Shown: piece after piece, positions 9,070 to 17,362 of the stretch | Layout: each line of letters opens with the position of its first letter | Position numbering within the stretch: the first letter of the stretch is position 1 | From: an uncultured Oscillospiraceae bacterium | GTDB taxonomy: Bacteria; Bacillota; Clostridia; Oscillospirales; Oscillospiraceae | Direction of reading: 5' to 3' | DNA length: 59,147 nucleotides | Assembly: GCA_905234425.1 (NCBI GenBank) | Contig: CAJOHR010000001.1 | Span: 18,607-77,753 of the forward strand | Notes under the pieces: model-generated | Seen by the model: only the letters and a program-made list of their open reading frames with translations | Told to the model about the DNA's origin: nothing | Database searches by the model: none | Program-made: the position numbers and the translations under genes

Positions 9070-9468
9070 ATGAAGCGTTTCCGTGATATTCTGCCCGCGG
9101 TCCTCAGCGTGCTGTTCCTTATGGGGATCCTGTTTGTATTTCATCCCTGCGGGCCTAAGGAGGACGGGACCTGGATGAGCTGTCATTGGGCCGGGGTAGC
9201 GGAGACAGTCTGCGCAGCCCTCATGACAGTTCTGTCATTGCTGCGTCTGGCGCTCCCCTCTCCCAAGGCCAAAAACGTTCTATCGGGTCTTACGATCCTG
9301 TCTGCCGCTGCCGCGGCTGTAATTCCGGGAAATGTGATTCATCTGTGCATGATGGCCGACATGCGCTGCCGGGCCATCATGCGTCCGGCTGTGATCGTGT
9401 TTTCGGTGCTGATCATTCTGACGGCAGTGTGGAATATTCTGCTTTCGCATAGAAGAGGGAACAAATGA
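9070..9468 (+). CDS. DUF4418 family membrane protein
   Basis: A 132-residue protein with four hydrophobic helices. It has the family's conserved Cys/His positions: HPCG near residue 27, MSCHW near 38, then CMM and MRCR around 95-101. DUF4418 proteins are usually encoded with FtsX-type permease/ATPase pairs and P19-like genes. The Cys/His pairs near the outer face hint at metal handling. A-rich GAAAGAAAAAAGGAG precedes the ATG, and its stop overlaps the next permease ATG by 4 bases. Confidence 0.78.
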   Translation: MKRFRDILPAVLSVLFLMGILFVFHPCGPKEDGTWMSCHWAGVAETVCAALMTVLSLLRLALPSPKAKNVLSGLTILSAAAAAVIPGNVIHLCMMADMRCRAIMRPAVIVFSVLIILTAVWNILLSHRRGNK

Positions 9469-10670
9469 AGTTTGAACGTACATTGGCGTGGAAGAATCTC
9501 ACGCGAAAGACCGGCCGGACGGCGGCGCTGATTCTTCTGGCCGCATTCCTGTCCCTGTCCATCTTCGGGGGCTCCATCGTGGTCATGAGCCTGCGCAGCG
9601 GCCTCAAAAGCTATGAAGCCCGTCTGGGGGCGGATATCGTGGTGGTACCATACGAAGCCCAGACCAAGGGCACCCTGGAATCCATCCTGCTCCAGGGTAT
9701 TCCCGGGTTCTTCTATATGGACCGGTCCTACTATGAAAAGGTGGCGGCCACCGAGGGTGTGGAGCAGGCCACGCCCCAGTTCTATCTGGCCTCCACCAGT
9801 GCCGGCTGCTGCTCGGTCCCGGTGCAGATCATCGGCTTTGACCCGGAGACGGACTTCATCATCAAGCCCTGGATCCGGGACAGCTACGCGGGAGACGTGG
9901 GCGACGGGGACATTCTCATCGGCAGCAGCATTGAAATGCCCCTGTCCGGATACCTGACCTTCTACAACACAGATTGCCGGGTGGTGGGTCAGCTGGAGCA
10001 GACGGGTACGGGCCTGGATACGGCGGTCTATGCCAACATGCACACCATACGGGCCATGACGCAAAACGCCAAATCCCTGGGCTTTCAGAGCTTTACGGAT
10101 CTGGACGTGGGTCAGGCCATTTCCTCGGTCATGGTAAAGGTGGAGGATGGCTACGGCATTTCCGAGGTCACGGACGACATCAACATCCATGTGCGCCATG
10201 TGGAGGCCACGCAGGCAAAGCAGATGGTCTCCAGCATCGCCGGCGGACTGACCAGCGTAATCAGGATCATCGGCCTGCTGACGGCCATGATCTGGGTACT
10301 TGCCCTTGCCATCCTGATGATCGCTTTTGCCATGATCGCCGGAGAGCGGAAAAAGGAATTCGCAGTTCTGCGGGTCATGGGCGCCTCCAGGAACATGCTC
10401 TCCAGGCTCCTGCTGGGAGAATCCGCCATGATCAGCCTGATCGGGTCCCTTCTGGGCGCAATTCTGGCGGCGCTGATCGTGTTCCCCTTCGGAAACCTCA
10501 TTCGCAGCGAGCTGGAGCTCCCCTATCTTCTGCCCAATATGGGAACTGTGGCCGCGCTGTTTGTGGGCTCCGTGCTGCTCTCCGTGCTGGCGGGCGCTCT
10601 GACCGCCCTCTGGTCCGCTCTTCGGATCAGCCGCAGCGAAACGGGACTGATCTTGAGGGAGGGCGCCTGA
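9465..10670 (+). CDS. FtsX-type ABC transporter permease (second pair)
   Basis: A 401-residue permease. It has an N-terminal helix at about 17-42, an extracytoplasmic domain containing a Cys pair (GCCSV), and three C-terminal helices with the cytoplasmic motif GERKKEFAVLRVMGA. Unlike the first set, only one permease is present, so it may act as a homodimer. It overlaps DUF4418 by 4 bases and abuts its ATPase without a gap. Confidence 0.85.
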   Translation: MKFERTLAWKNLTRKTGRTAALILLAAFLSLSIFGGSIVVMSLRSGLKSYEARLGADIVVVPYEAQTKGTLESILLQGIPGFFYMDRSYYEKVAATEGVEQATPQFYLASTSAGCCSVPVQIIGFDPETDFIIKPWIRDSYAGDVGDGDILIGSSIEMPLSGYLTFYNTDCRVVGQLEQTGTGLDTAVYANMHTIRAMTQNAKSLGFQSFTDLDVGQAISSVMVKVEDGYGISEVTDDINIHVRHVEATQAKQMVSSIAGGLTSVIRIIGLLTAMIWVLALAILMIAFAMIAGERKKEFAVLRVMGASRNMLSRLLLGESAMISLIGSLLGAILAALIVFPFGNLIRSELELPYLLPNMGTVAALFVGSVLLSVLAGALTALWSALRISRSETGLILREGA

Positions 10671-11348
10671 ATGGAACTGAAGGCTGAGAAGATCACACGG
10701 CAGTATTTCCGAAAGACAAAGGACTCCAATGTGTTCCTGGCCCTCCACGAGACGGATCTTTTGCTGAAATCCGGGACCCTGACAGAGATCACCGGACGCT
10801 CGGGCAGCGGTAAAAGCACCCTGCTCAATGTGCTGGCCGGACTCCTGACTCCCACCGCCGGAACCGTGTACTGGGATGGGGTGGATATTTACGGTCTGGA
10901 GGATTCCGAACGCTCCAGGCTCCGGAACGCCAGCGTTGGCGTGATCCCCCAGGGTCAGACCGGGCTTCATGCTCTGACCGTGCTGGAGAACGTGAAGCTG
11001 CCCTGTCTCATGTATGGGGCGCCCGTTTCCGACGAGGCAGCGCTGGCGCTTCTGGAGCAGGTTGGGATCGTCGACCTCCAAAATGAATACCCAAGCGGTC
11101 TCTCCGGCGGAGAGCTCCGACGGCTGGCCATTGCCCGGGCGCTGATCCGAAAGCCCGGCATGATTTTGGCGGACGAACCCACGGGAGATTTGGACGACGA
11201 GAACACAAGAGAGGTGCTGACCCTTTTGCGGAAGCAGGCGGATCTCGGCGCGGCGGTGCTGCTGGTGACCCATGAACGGGAGGCGGCGGCCTACGCAAAT
11301 AAAGTCTATCGTATGAACGGCGGGATTCTGGAGGAAGCCCAGTCATAA
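10671..11348 (+). CDS. ABC transporter ATP-binding protein (second pair)
   Basis: A 225-residue LolD-type ATPase. It has Walker A GRSGSGKS near residue 41, the signature LSGGELRR, Walker [10 protein letters not shown] and switch His in LVTHE. Its ATG directly follows the permease stop (TGAATG). It closes the operon that began before the window; the AT-rich stretch after it contains promoters for the next unit. Confidence 0.9.
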   Translation: MELKAEKITRQYFRKTKDSNVFLALHETDLLLKSGTLTEITGRSGSGKSTLLNVLAGLLTPTAGTVYWDGVDIYGLEDSERSRLRNASVGVIPQGQTGLHALTVLENVKLPCLMYGAPVSDEAALALLEQVGIVDLQNEYPSGLSGGELRRLAIARALIRKPGMILADEPTGDLDDENTREVLTLLRKQADLGAAVLLVTHEREAAAYANKVYRMNGGILEEAQS

Positions 11349-11388
11349 GGGCTTCCATTTCCCGTTCGATTGGTTTAATTTTTTTAAC

Positions 11389-11406
11389 TTATGTTAGCAA
11401 GCATAA
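11389..11406. promoter_or_regulatory. Imperfect palindrome, possible metal-repressor operator
   Basis: TTATGTTAGCAAGCATAA reads the same on both strands at 14 of 18 positions and sits in the AT-rich gap after the iron operon. Its outline (TTAxGTTAG...) is reminiscent of DtxR/IdeR boxes, but it lies about 100 bases upstream of the best promoter. The resemblance is by eye only. Confidence 0.3.
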
Positions 11407-11502
11407 TCAAAGGTTTTGTTAATCTAATTGGTTATTTTGCTGCATTTCTCCATAATTTTGTGTTGAAAAAATTGAAATTATTCCGTTTTTTGAGGATTGC
11501 TG

Positions 11503-11532
11503 TTGACTAACGCGGAATGTGTTTTTTATAAT
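11503..11532 (+). promoter_or_regulatory. Sigma-A type promoter for DUF6110/metal ATPase
   Basis: TTGACT (11503-11508) and TATAAT (11527-11532) are 18 bases apart, with the DUF6110 ribosome site AGGGAGG about 22 bases further on. This is the only strong promoter before the metal ATPase unit. Confidence 0.7.
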
Positions 11533-11568
11533 GCTTACAACAAGACACCACAAGGGAGGTTTATCGCC

Positions 11569-11838
11569 ATGCGTGTTTACGGAAAGATTGCCCTGTTCCT
11601 GGGCGGCACCCTGTTCGGCTCCGCCGGATTCAAAATTCTGGGCTCCAAGGACGCAAAGAAGGTTTACACCCACACCACAGCTGCCTATCTGCGCTGCAAG
11701 GATCAGGTCATGCAGCAGGTGGAAACGGTTCAGGAGAACTGCGCCGACATTCTCGCCGACGCCAAGGCCATCAACGCGGCCCGGGCGGCGGAGGCGGAGG
11801 CGGCCTACATTGAGGATGCTGCCCCTGTTGAGGGGTAA
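11569..11838 (+). CDS. DUF6110 family small protein
   Basis: An 89-residue protein starting at ATG 11569 behind AAGGGAGG; the longer frame from 11497 overlaps the promoter and is not used. It has an N-terminal hydrophobic glycine-rich helix (LFLGGTLFGSAGFKIL) followed by a charged, probably helical tail. DUF6110 genes are typically found directly before heavy-metal P-type ATPases, as here, so it is likely an accessory subunit of that pump. Its role is not known to me. Confidence 0.75.
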   Translation: MRVYGKIALFLGGTLFGSAGFKILGSKDAKKVYTHTTAAYLRCKDQVMQQVETVQENCADILADAKAINAARAAEAEAAYIEDAAPVEG

Positions 11839-11847
11839 CAAATTGCA

Positions 11848-11869
11848 AGGGGCCGCACATGCGGCCCCT
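11848..11869 (+). other. Strong hairpin between DUF6110 and metal ATPase
   Basis: AGGGGCCGCA and TGCGGCCCCT form a perfect 10-bp stem with a tiny loop. Only a short broken T-run follows (TGATTTTGATGG). It could be a leaky terminator or mRNA stabiliser that lowers ATPase expression relative to DUF6110. Confidence 0.6.
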
Positions 11870-11892
11870 CTGATTTTGATGGAGATTTTACC

Positions 11893-13971
11893 ATGAAGTT
11901 TCAAATCATGCATGAATCCGCCGCCATGCTTCGACTGCGGGCAGTCCAGCCCTCCATGACGGTCGAACAGGCGGATCTGCTGGAAGCGTATATCCGTCAG
12001 ATTCCCGGCGTGGATTCCGTGACGGTCCACGAGCGCATCCGGGGAATTGTGATCCATCACAACGGGAACCGAAATGAATTGATTTCCCGGCTGGCGTCCT
12101 TTTCCTATCTAAACGCCTCCCAGGAGATCCAGATCATCAGCCACAGCGGCCGTGAACTAAACCGGGAGTATAAGGAGAAAATCGTCGTCCACATTCTCCG
12201 CAGATATATCCGGCGGCTGTATCTGCCTGCCCCGGTCCGGCACTGCATCCATGTGATTCGGGCTGTCCCCTATATCTGGCGAGCCATAAAATACCTGTGG
12301 CGGCGGGAGATTACCGTGGATCTGCTGGACGGAGTTGCCATCGGGGTTTCCCTGCTCACCGGGGACTTTGAGACGGCAGGCTCCGTCATGTTCCTTCTGA
12401 AGCTGGGGGATTTGCTGGACCAGTGGACGCACAAGAAATCCATCGACGACCTGGCCAGGAGCATGAGCCTGAACATCGATCAGGTGTGGCTCCGGACGCA
12501 GAACGCTCCCGATGTGCTGGTTCCCATCGGTCAGATTCGGGCCGGCGATCGGATCGTGGTGGACGCCGGGAGCATTATCCCCCTGGATGGGGAGATTCTG
12601 GAGGGAGACGTGATGGTAAATCAGGCCTCCCTGACCGGCGAATCCGTTCCCGCCGCCAAGCATCCCGGTTCCACCGTCTTCGCCGGGTCTGTGCTGGAGG
12701 AGGGACGCTGCGTCATTCTGGTGAAACAGGCCACGGGCTGCAACAAATACGACCAGATCGTGAAAATGATCGAGGACAGTGAAAAGCTCTCCTCCCAGGC
12801 GGAGACAAAGGCCGCCAGTCTGGCGGACAAGCTGGTGCCCTGGTGTCTGGGAGGCTCTGCCCTCACCTACCTTCTGACCCGAAATGTGACCAGGGCTGTA
12901 TCTGTGCTCATGGTGGATTTCTCTTGCGCGCTGAAGCTGTCCATGCCCCTTTCCGTGCTCTCGGCTATGCGGGAGGCCAGCCGGTACCACGTGACCGTCA
13001 AGGGCGGAAAATACATGGAAAAGATCTCCCGGGCCACGACAATTATCTTTGATAAAACAGGGACGCTGACCCATGCCTGCCCCACAGTGGTGGATGTGGT
13101 GCCCTTCGGCGGAAATGACAGGGACGAGATGCTCCGGGTGGCGGCGTGTCTGGAGGAACACTTCCCGCACTCCATGGCCAACGCCGTGGTCCGGGCCGCC
13201 AAGGAGCAGGGCCTCAGCCACGAGGAGATGCACACCCAGGTGGAATACATCGTGGCCCACGGCATCGCCACTACAATCAATGAGGAACGCGCCGTCATCG
13301 GAAGCTTCCACTTTGTATTCGAGGACGAGGGTGTCTCCATTGACAAGGCGGACTTCGCCGCCTTTGACGCTCTGCCGCCCCAATATTCTCAACTCTACCT
13401 TGCCATCGGCGGAAAACTGGCCGCGGCCATATGCATTTCCGATCCGCTTCGGCCGGAGGCAAAGGACGTGGTGCGACAGCTTCATGCGTCGGGCTTCACC
13501 AAAATCGTCATGCTTACGGGAGACAGCTACCGGACCGCCGCCGCCATTGCCGCGGAGGTAGGCGTGGATGACTTCCACGCGGAGGTACTGCCCGAGGACA
13601 AAGCCCGGTTCATCCAGGAGGAACAGGCCGCGGGCCGGACCGTCATCATGATCGGGGACGGTATCAACGACGCTCCTGCCCTGTCCTTCGCGGACGTGGG
13701 TGTGGCCATCGGCTCCGGGGCCGCCATCGCCCGGGAGGTGGCTGATGTGACCATCTCCGCCGAGGATCTCTATGAGCTGGTATACCTCAAGCGTCTCTCC
13801 GACGCCCTCATGACCCGGATCCACCGGAACTACAGATTTGTCATGGGCTTCAACGGCGGCCTTATCGCCTTGGGCGCTCTCGGCATATTGGCTCCTGCCA
13901 TGTCCGCCCTGCTGCATAACGGTTCTACACTGGTTTTGAGCCTTAACAGTATGACAAAGCTTCTGAAATAA
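11893..13971 (+). CDS. P1B-like heavy-metal-transporting P-type ATPase (SCA motif)
   Basis: A 692-residue pump. The first 80 residues resemble an HMA domain but lack the CxxC metal site. TGES is at about residue 248, the phosphorylation motif DKTGT at 387-391, and GDGINDAPA near 590. In place of the CPC or SPC membrane motif it has SCA (S344-C345-A346, in FSCALKLSMP). That subtype is common beside DUF6110 in Firmicutes; its ion is not certain. Placed directly after an iron importer, an iron or manganese efflux role is plausible. The gene likely ends at the long hairpin at 14011-14086. Confidence 0.88.
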   Translation: MKFQIMHESAAMLRLRAVQPSMTVEQADLLEAYIRQIPGVDSVTVHERIRGIVIHHNGNRNELISRLASFSYLNASQEIQIISHSGRELNREYKEKIVVHILRRYIRRLYLPAPVRHCIHVIRAVPYIWRAIKYLWRREITVDLLDGVAIGVSLLTGDFETAGSVMFLLKLGDLLDQWTHKKSIDDLARSMSLNIDQVWLRTQNAPDVLVPIGQIRAGDRIVVDAGSIIPLDGEILEGDVMVNQASLTGESVPAAKHPGSTVFAGSVLEEGRCVILVKQATGCNKYDQIVKMIEDSEKLSSQAETKAASLADKLVPWCLGGSALTYLLTRNVTRAVSVLMVDFSCALKLSMPLSVLSAMREASRYHVTVKGGKYMEKISRATTIIFDKTGTLTHACPTVVDVVPFGGNDRDEMLRVAACLEEHFPHSMANAVVRAAKEQGLSHEEMHTQVEYIVAHGIATTINEERAVIGSFHFVFEDEGVSIDKADFAAFDALPPQYSQLYLAIGGKLAAAICISDPLRPEAKDVVRQLHASGFTKIVMLTGDSYRTAAAIAAEVGVDDFHAEVLPEDKARFIQEEQAAGRTVIMIGDGINDAPALSFADVGVAIGSGAAIAREVADVTISAEDLYELVYLKRLSDALMTRIHRNYRFVMGFNGGLIALGALGILAPAMSALLHNGSTLVLSLNSMTKLLK

Positions 13972-14010
13972 TTAGATTGCCAAGAAAAGGGCTGGAAACC
14001 CCATGCGCCC

Positions 14011-14086
14011 TATGAGACCGGGAGAAAGGATCCCCGACAGGTTCTGTTTGTCCAGAATCTATCGGGGATCCAGCCTTTATCTCATA
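14011..14086. terminator. Long hairpin between convergent genes
   Basis: Outer arms TATGAGA (14011-14017) and TCTCATA (14080-14086) enclose inner arms GGATCCCCGA (14028-14037) and TCGGGGATCC (14062-14071). It lies between the metal ATPase and the convergent flavin reductase gene, and overlaps the latter's stop codon. The T-rich stretch after it (CATATTTTC) fits termination of plus-strand transcripts; it may serve both strands. Confidence 0.5.
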
Positions 14087-14654
14087 TTTTCATCCATGCT
14101 GCGCCGGCGTTCCAGGCCTGCCCGATCTTCTCGCCCATGGCATAATAGCCGTTGCGCATCTGATCAAAGGCAAAGGCGTTCAGCTTCGCCGCGTCGATCT
14201 TTCCCTTTTCGTCCAGCACCTTCTCATCCGCCAGCACGTTCACGATCTTTCCGAGGACCCGCAGGCCGTAGGGCTGATCCTGGAACTCCACCACCTCGCA
14301 CTCCAGTGTCAGAGGGTATTCCGTAACGATTGGCGCGTCCACCCGGCTGCTCTTCTCGGCATGGAGTCCGCTGCGGGCAAATTTATCCGGGACCTTGTTG
14401 GCGGTGGCAATGCCAAAGAAATCGGACTCCTTCATGGTATCCGTCCCGGGAACAGACAGGGTGAAGGCCTCGCGCGCCTTCAGGTTGGCCACCGTCTTGT
14501 GGTCCTCCTCCAGATTGAGGGCCACCATGTCCTCTGCGCAGATACCGCCCCAGGCCATCATCATGACATCCACAGTATCGTCTTCGTTGTAGGTGCCGAT
14601 CATATATGTCGGCATGGGATACAGGAAGGGCTTTACACCGAAATCTTTCATCAT
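14082..14654 (-). CDS. Flavin reductase family protein (flavoredoxin-like)
   Basis: A 190-residue FMN-binding split-barrel protein. The N-terminal PMPTYMIGTY and following NVMMMAW-like region match the flavin reductase/flavoredoxin family, and LNLEEDHKT and FTLSVPG follow as expected. Such proteins carry FMN and move electrons between NAD(P)H or ferredoxin and partners. It is transcribed away from an HxlR regulator, a common arrangement, and so is probably controlled by it. Two adjacent ATG codons (14654 and 14651) could start it; AAAGGA lies upstream. Confidence 0.87.
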   Translation of the reverse strand: MMKDFGVKPFLYPMPTYMIGTYNEDDTVDVMMMAWGGICAEDMVALNLEEDHKTVANLKAREAFTLSVPGTDTMKESDFFGIATANKVPDKFARSGLHAEKSSRVDAPIVTEYPLTLECEVVEFQDQPYGLRVLGKIVNVLADEKVLDEKGKIDAAKLNAFAFDQMRNGYYAMGEKIGQAWNAGAAWMKI

Positions 14655-14747
14655 GTTAAATTCATCCTTTCACTGAAATAATCGCGTTTGCGAAGCACTT
14701 GACTTCATCGCTTCGACGTATTATATTCATATCACAGTTTGATTTAT

Positions 14748-14778
14748 TTGAAAAGTACGTACATTCCGGTTATATACT
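14748..14778 (+). promoter_or_regulatory. Promoter of the HxlR regulator gene
   Basis: TTGAAA (14748-14753), 17 bases, then TATATA (14771-14776). The spacer holds the small palindrome AGTACGTAC, a possible HxlR binding half. The same 145-base divergent gap must also hold the flavin reductase promoter; a TATAAT on the minus strand near 14720-14730 is a candidate. Confidence 0.55.
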
Positions 14779-14799
14779 AACCCAAAGGAGAGCGTTAAC

Positions 14800-15147
14800 A
14801 TGTCAGTTCGATGTATTGCCAATGAGCGGCTGGATGCCACGGGCTTCAGCTATACCCTGTCTCTGATCGGCGGGAAATACAAGAGCACCATTCTCTACAC
14901 GCTGATGGAATTTGAAGTGGTTCGGTTCAACGAGATGAAAAAGTATATTGCCGGGATCTCCTACAAAACCCTCAGTGCCACGCTGAAGGAGCTGGAACGG
15001 GATCAGCTGGTTCATCGGGAGGAATACCCTCAGATCCCGCCCAAGGTGGAGTATTCCCTGACGGAACGTGGGAAATCCCTGATTCCGATTCTGGACGGTA
15101 TGTGCGAATGGGGTGACGAGCACAGGCTCCCAGTGGACGCGGGATAA
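14800..15147 (+). CDS. HxlR family transcriptional regulator
   Basis: A 115-residue winged-helix regulator with the family's typical start (YTLSLIGGKYKSTILYTL), recognition region YKTLSATLKELERDQLV and wing EEYPQIPPKVEYSLTERG. HxlR proteins often respond to oxidants, electrophiles or aldehydes and control nearby redox enzymes. It lies between a divergent flavin reductase and a downstream OYE-type oxidoreductase. One Cys near the N-terminus (VRCIANE) matches the redox-sensing Cys of some family members. AAAGGAG precedes the ATG. Confidence 0.92.
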   Translation: MSVRCIANERLDATGFSYTLSLIGGKYKSTILYTLMEFEVVRFNEMKKYIAGISYKTLSATLKELERDQLVHREEYPQIPPKVEYSLTERGKSLIPILDGMCEWGDEHRLPVDAG

Positions 15148-15254
15148 ACATCCGCGGGAGCTGATTTTATCGGCATTGCAAACAGGAAGGAACCGGAATC
15201 ATCCGGACACTGAAATCATACTCGAATCAAATGATATACAGGAGGAAACGCACC

Positions 15255-17201
15255 ATGGAATGTAAATATCCACATCTTCTTTCCCCCATACGCCTGGGCA
15301 ATGTGACCTTCCGGCACCGGATGTTCTCCGCACCTATGGGCGCCACCGACATCACCTTTGACTGCTCTCCGGGACCCAGGACCCAGGGCTTTTACGAGCT
15401 CCGGGCCAAGGGCGGCGCAGCGGCGGTGACGGTCTCTGAGCTGGTGGTCCATCCCGAAACCGACGGCAGCCACATGCTCCACCTGAATCTTACTACCCCG
15501 GGCAATCTGGCGGCCCACGCCTATGTGGCCGACGCCATCCGCCGTCACGGCGCCATTCCTTCCATTGAGTTTTCTCACTCCGGGCAGTACGCGGGCACCT
15601 ACCTGACGGACAAAGACAAGAAAGCGTCCCTCAATCAGTGGGGTCCCAGCGACGGGGTTCGGCCTGACGGCATGCCCGTGAAGGGTCTGAGCAAGGAACA
15701 GATTGCAGAAATCGTGAAGGCCTACGGAGACACGGCCGTCATTGCCAAGCGGGCAGGCTATGAGATGATCATGGTCCACGGCGGCCACGGATGGCTCATC
15801 AACCAGTTCCTGTCTCCCTGGTTCAACAAGCGCAACGACGAGTATGGCGGCTCCTTGGAAAATCGCGTCCGCTTCGCCAGGGAGGTGCTGACCGCCGTAC
15901 GGGAGGCTGTGGGGCCGCAATTTCCCATTGAACTGCGGATGAGCGGCGCGGAGCTGTTCGACGGCGGCTATGACCTGGAGGAGGGCTGCAGGATCGCCCA
16001 CTCCCTGGAGGATCTGGTGGATCTCATTCATGTGTCCGCCGGCTCCTATCAGTTCGGCTTTTTCAACACCCATCTGCCCATGTTCGCCCCCCACGGGAAC
16101 AATGTCTATCTGGCGGCGGAGATCAAGAAACACGTATCCAAGCCAGTGGCCACCATCGGGGCCATCAACGATCCGGCTATGATGGAGGAGATCATAGCCA
16201 GCGGAAAAGCCGATGTGATCTACATGGCCCGGGAGCTGCTGGCGGACCCCTTCCTTCCCAGCAAAGTCGCTGCGGGGAAGGATGACGAGATCGTCAAGTG
16301 CCTCCGGTGCTTCACCTGCATGGCGGAACGGCCCACCACCGGCACCCGGCGCTGCGCTGTGAATCCGCTGATCGGCCGGGAGCTGGAGGGCATGGAGGTC
16401 GCCCCTGCCCGGACATCCAAAAAGGTTCTCGTCGCGGGCGGCGGCGTAGCCGGACTGAAGGCTGCCATCACCGCGGCGCAGAGAGGCCATAATGTGACGC
16501 TGTGCGAAAAATCCGATGCGGTGGGCGGCATCCTGAAATCCGAGCAGGCCATCGACTTCAAGCATGAAATGTACGAGCTGGGTCTGACTTTGGAAAAGCA
16601 GGCCGTCAATGAGGGCGTAGACATCCGATTGAACACCGCTGTCACGCCGGAATATGCGGAAAACGAGAAACCCGACGCTCTGATTCTGGCGGTGGGCTCC
16701 AATCCCATCGTGCCTCCCCTCCCCGGCATTGACGGTGAAAACGTAGTGGTGGTCAACAACTACTATCTGGAGTCCGAAAAGGTGGGCGATTCTGTGGTCG
16801 TCCTGGGCGGCGGACTGGCGGGCTGCGAGTGCGCGGTCCATCTGGCCCAGGAGGGCAGGAACGTCCATTTGGTGGAGATGCGGGATACCCTGGCGCCCGA
16901 CTGCAACATCCGGCACCGGCCTATTCTGATACGGAAGATCGACGAACTGGTGACCGTACATCTGGGTCACGCGGGACTTCGTGTGGAGCCCGACGGCCTG
17001 GTCTGCAAGGCGCCTGACGGCAAGGAGGTCCTGATTCCCGGCAAGACTGTGGTCTGTGCCGTGGGCCAGCGGGCAAACCGAGCGGATGTGGATGCTCTGC
17101 GGCTCTCCGCTCCTTTTGTCCGGGAGGTGGGCGACTGCATCCGCCCCGCCAACATCACCCGCGCCATGTACGAGGGCTATCACGCGGCGCTGGACATTTG
17201 A
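15255..17201 (+). CDS. OYE-type NADH:flavin oxidoreductase with FAD/NAD domain (BaiCD/enoate reductase-like)
   Basis: Start is ATG 15255 because the frame's earlier ATG (15231) contains the AGGAGG ribosome site. The protein has 648 residues. An N-terminal FMN-binding TIM barrel (about 1-345) is followed by a [4Fe-4S] Cys cluster (CLRCFTC and later CAVNP). FAD-binding (LVAGGGVAGLKAA) and NAD-binding (VVLGGGLAGCECA) domains come next, ending with VGDCIRPANITRAMYEGY. This is the architecture of 2,4-dienoyl-CoA reductase, enoate reductase and the bile-acid enzymes BaiCD/BaiH. It should reduce a C=C bond next to a carbonyl; the substrate is unknown. Likely controlled by the HxlR protein just upstream. 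Confidence 0.9.
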   Translation: MECKYPHLLSPIRLGNVTFRHRMFSAPMGATDITFDCSPGPRTQGFYELRAKGGAAAVTVSELVVHPETDGSHMLHLNLTTPGNLAAHAYVADAIRRHGAIPSIEFSHSGQYAGTYLTDKDKKASLNQWGPSDGVRPDGMPVKGLSKEQIAEIVKAYGDTAVIAKRAGYEMIMVHGGHGWLINQFLSPWFNKRNDEYGGSLENRVRFAREVLTAVREAVGPQFPIELRMSGAELFDGGYDLEEGCRIAHSLEDLVDLIHVSAGSYQFGFFNTHLPMFAPHGNNVYLAAEIKKHVSKPVATIGAINDPAMMEEIIASGKADVIYMARELLADPFLPSKVAAGKDDEIVKCLRCFTCMAERPTTGTRRCAVNPLIGRELEGMEVAPARTSKKVLVAGGGVAGLKAAITAAQRGHNVTLCEKSDAVGGILKSEQAIDFKHEMYELGLTLEKQAVNEGVDIRLNTAVTPEYAENEKPDALILAVGSNPIVPPLPGIDGENVVVVNNYYLESEKVGDSVVVLGGGLAGCECAVHLAQEGRNVHLVEMRDTLAPDCNIRHRPILIRKIDELVTVHLGHAGLRVEPDGLVCKAPDGKEVLIPGKTVVCAVGQRANRADVDALRLSAPFVREVGDCIRPANITRAMYEGYHAALDI

Positions 17202-17213
17202 CAGAAGCGACTG

Positions 17214-17246
17214 GAACGGAGGGTGCGGCAGCATCCTCCGTTCTTT
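17214..17246 (+). terminator. Rho-independent terminator of the OYE gene
   Basis: GAACGGAGGGTGC (17214-17226) pairs with GCATCCTCCGTTC (17231-17243) around the loop GGCA, with one G-U pair, and is followed by TTTAT. Confidence 0.8.
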
Positions 17247-17303
17247 ATGCCGTGTAATGCAGATATCATGAAAAAACCGTCCAGATCACAATGGCTACAG
17301 GCC

Positions 17304-17332
17304 TTGACTGAACACCCGGAATGTTCTATAAT
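17304..17332 (+). promoter_or_regulatory. Near-consensus promoter of the STAS unit
   Basis: TTGACT (17304-17309), exactly 17 bases, then TATAAT (17327-17332). The ribosome site AGGGGGGAG of the next gene lies about 20 bases downstream. Confidence 0.8.
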
Positions 17333-17362
17333 AAGTCATAGAACAACAAGGGGGGAGTAATC

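Noticed and set aside
9339..11273. 644-codon open frame on the minus strand
   Set aside because: It lies over the FtsX permease and ATPase genes, which have clear motifs; the frame is open because of GC-rich third positions.
12157..13917. 586-codon minus-strand frame over the metal ATPase
   Set aside because: It lies opposite an intact P-type ATPase; no domain is visible.
15216..17234. 672-codon minus-strand frame over the OYE enzyme
   Set aside because: Composition is typical of an antisense shadow and all family motifs are on the plus strand.
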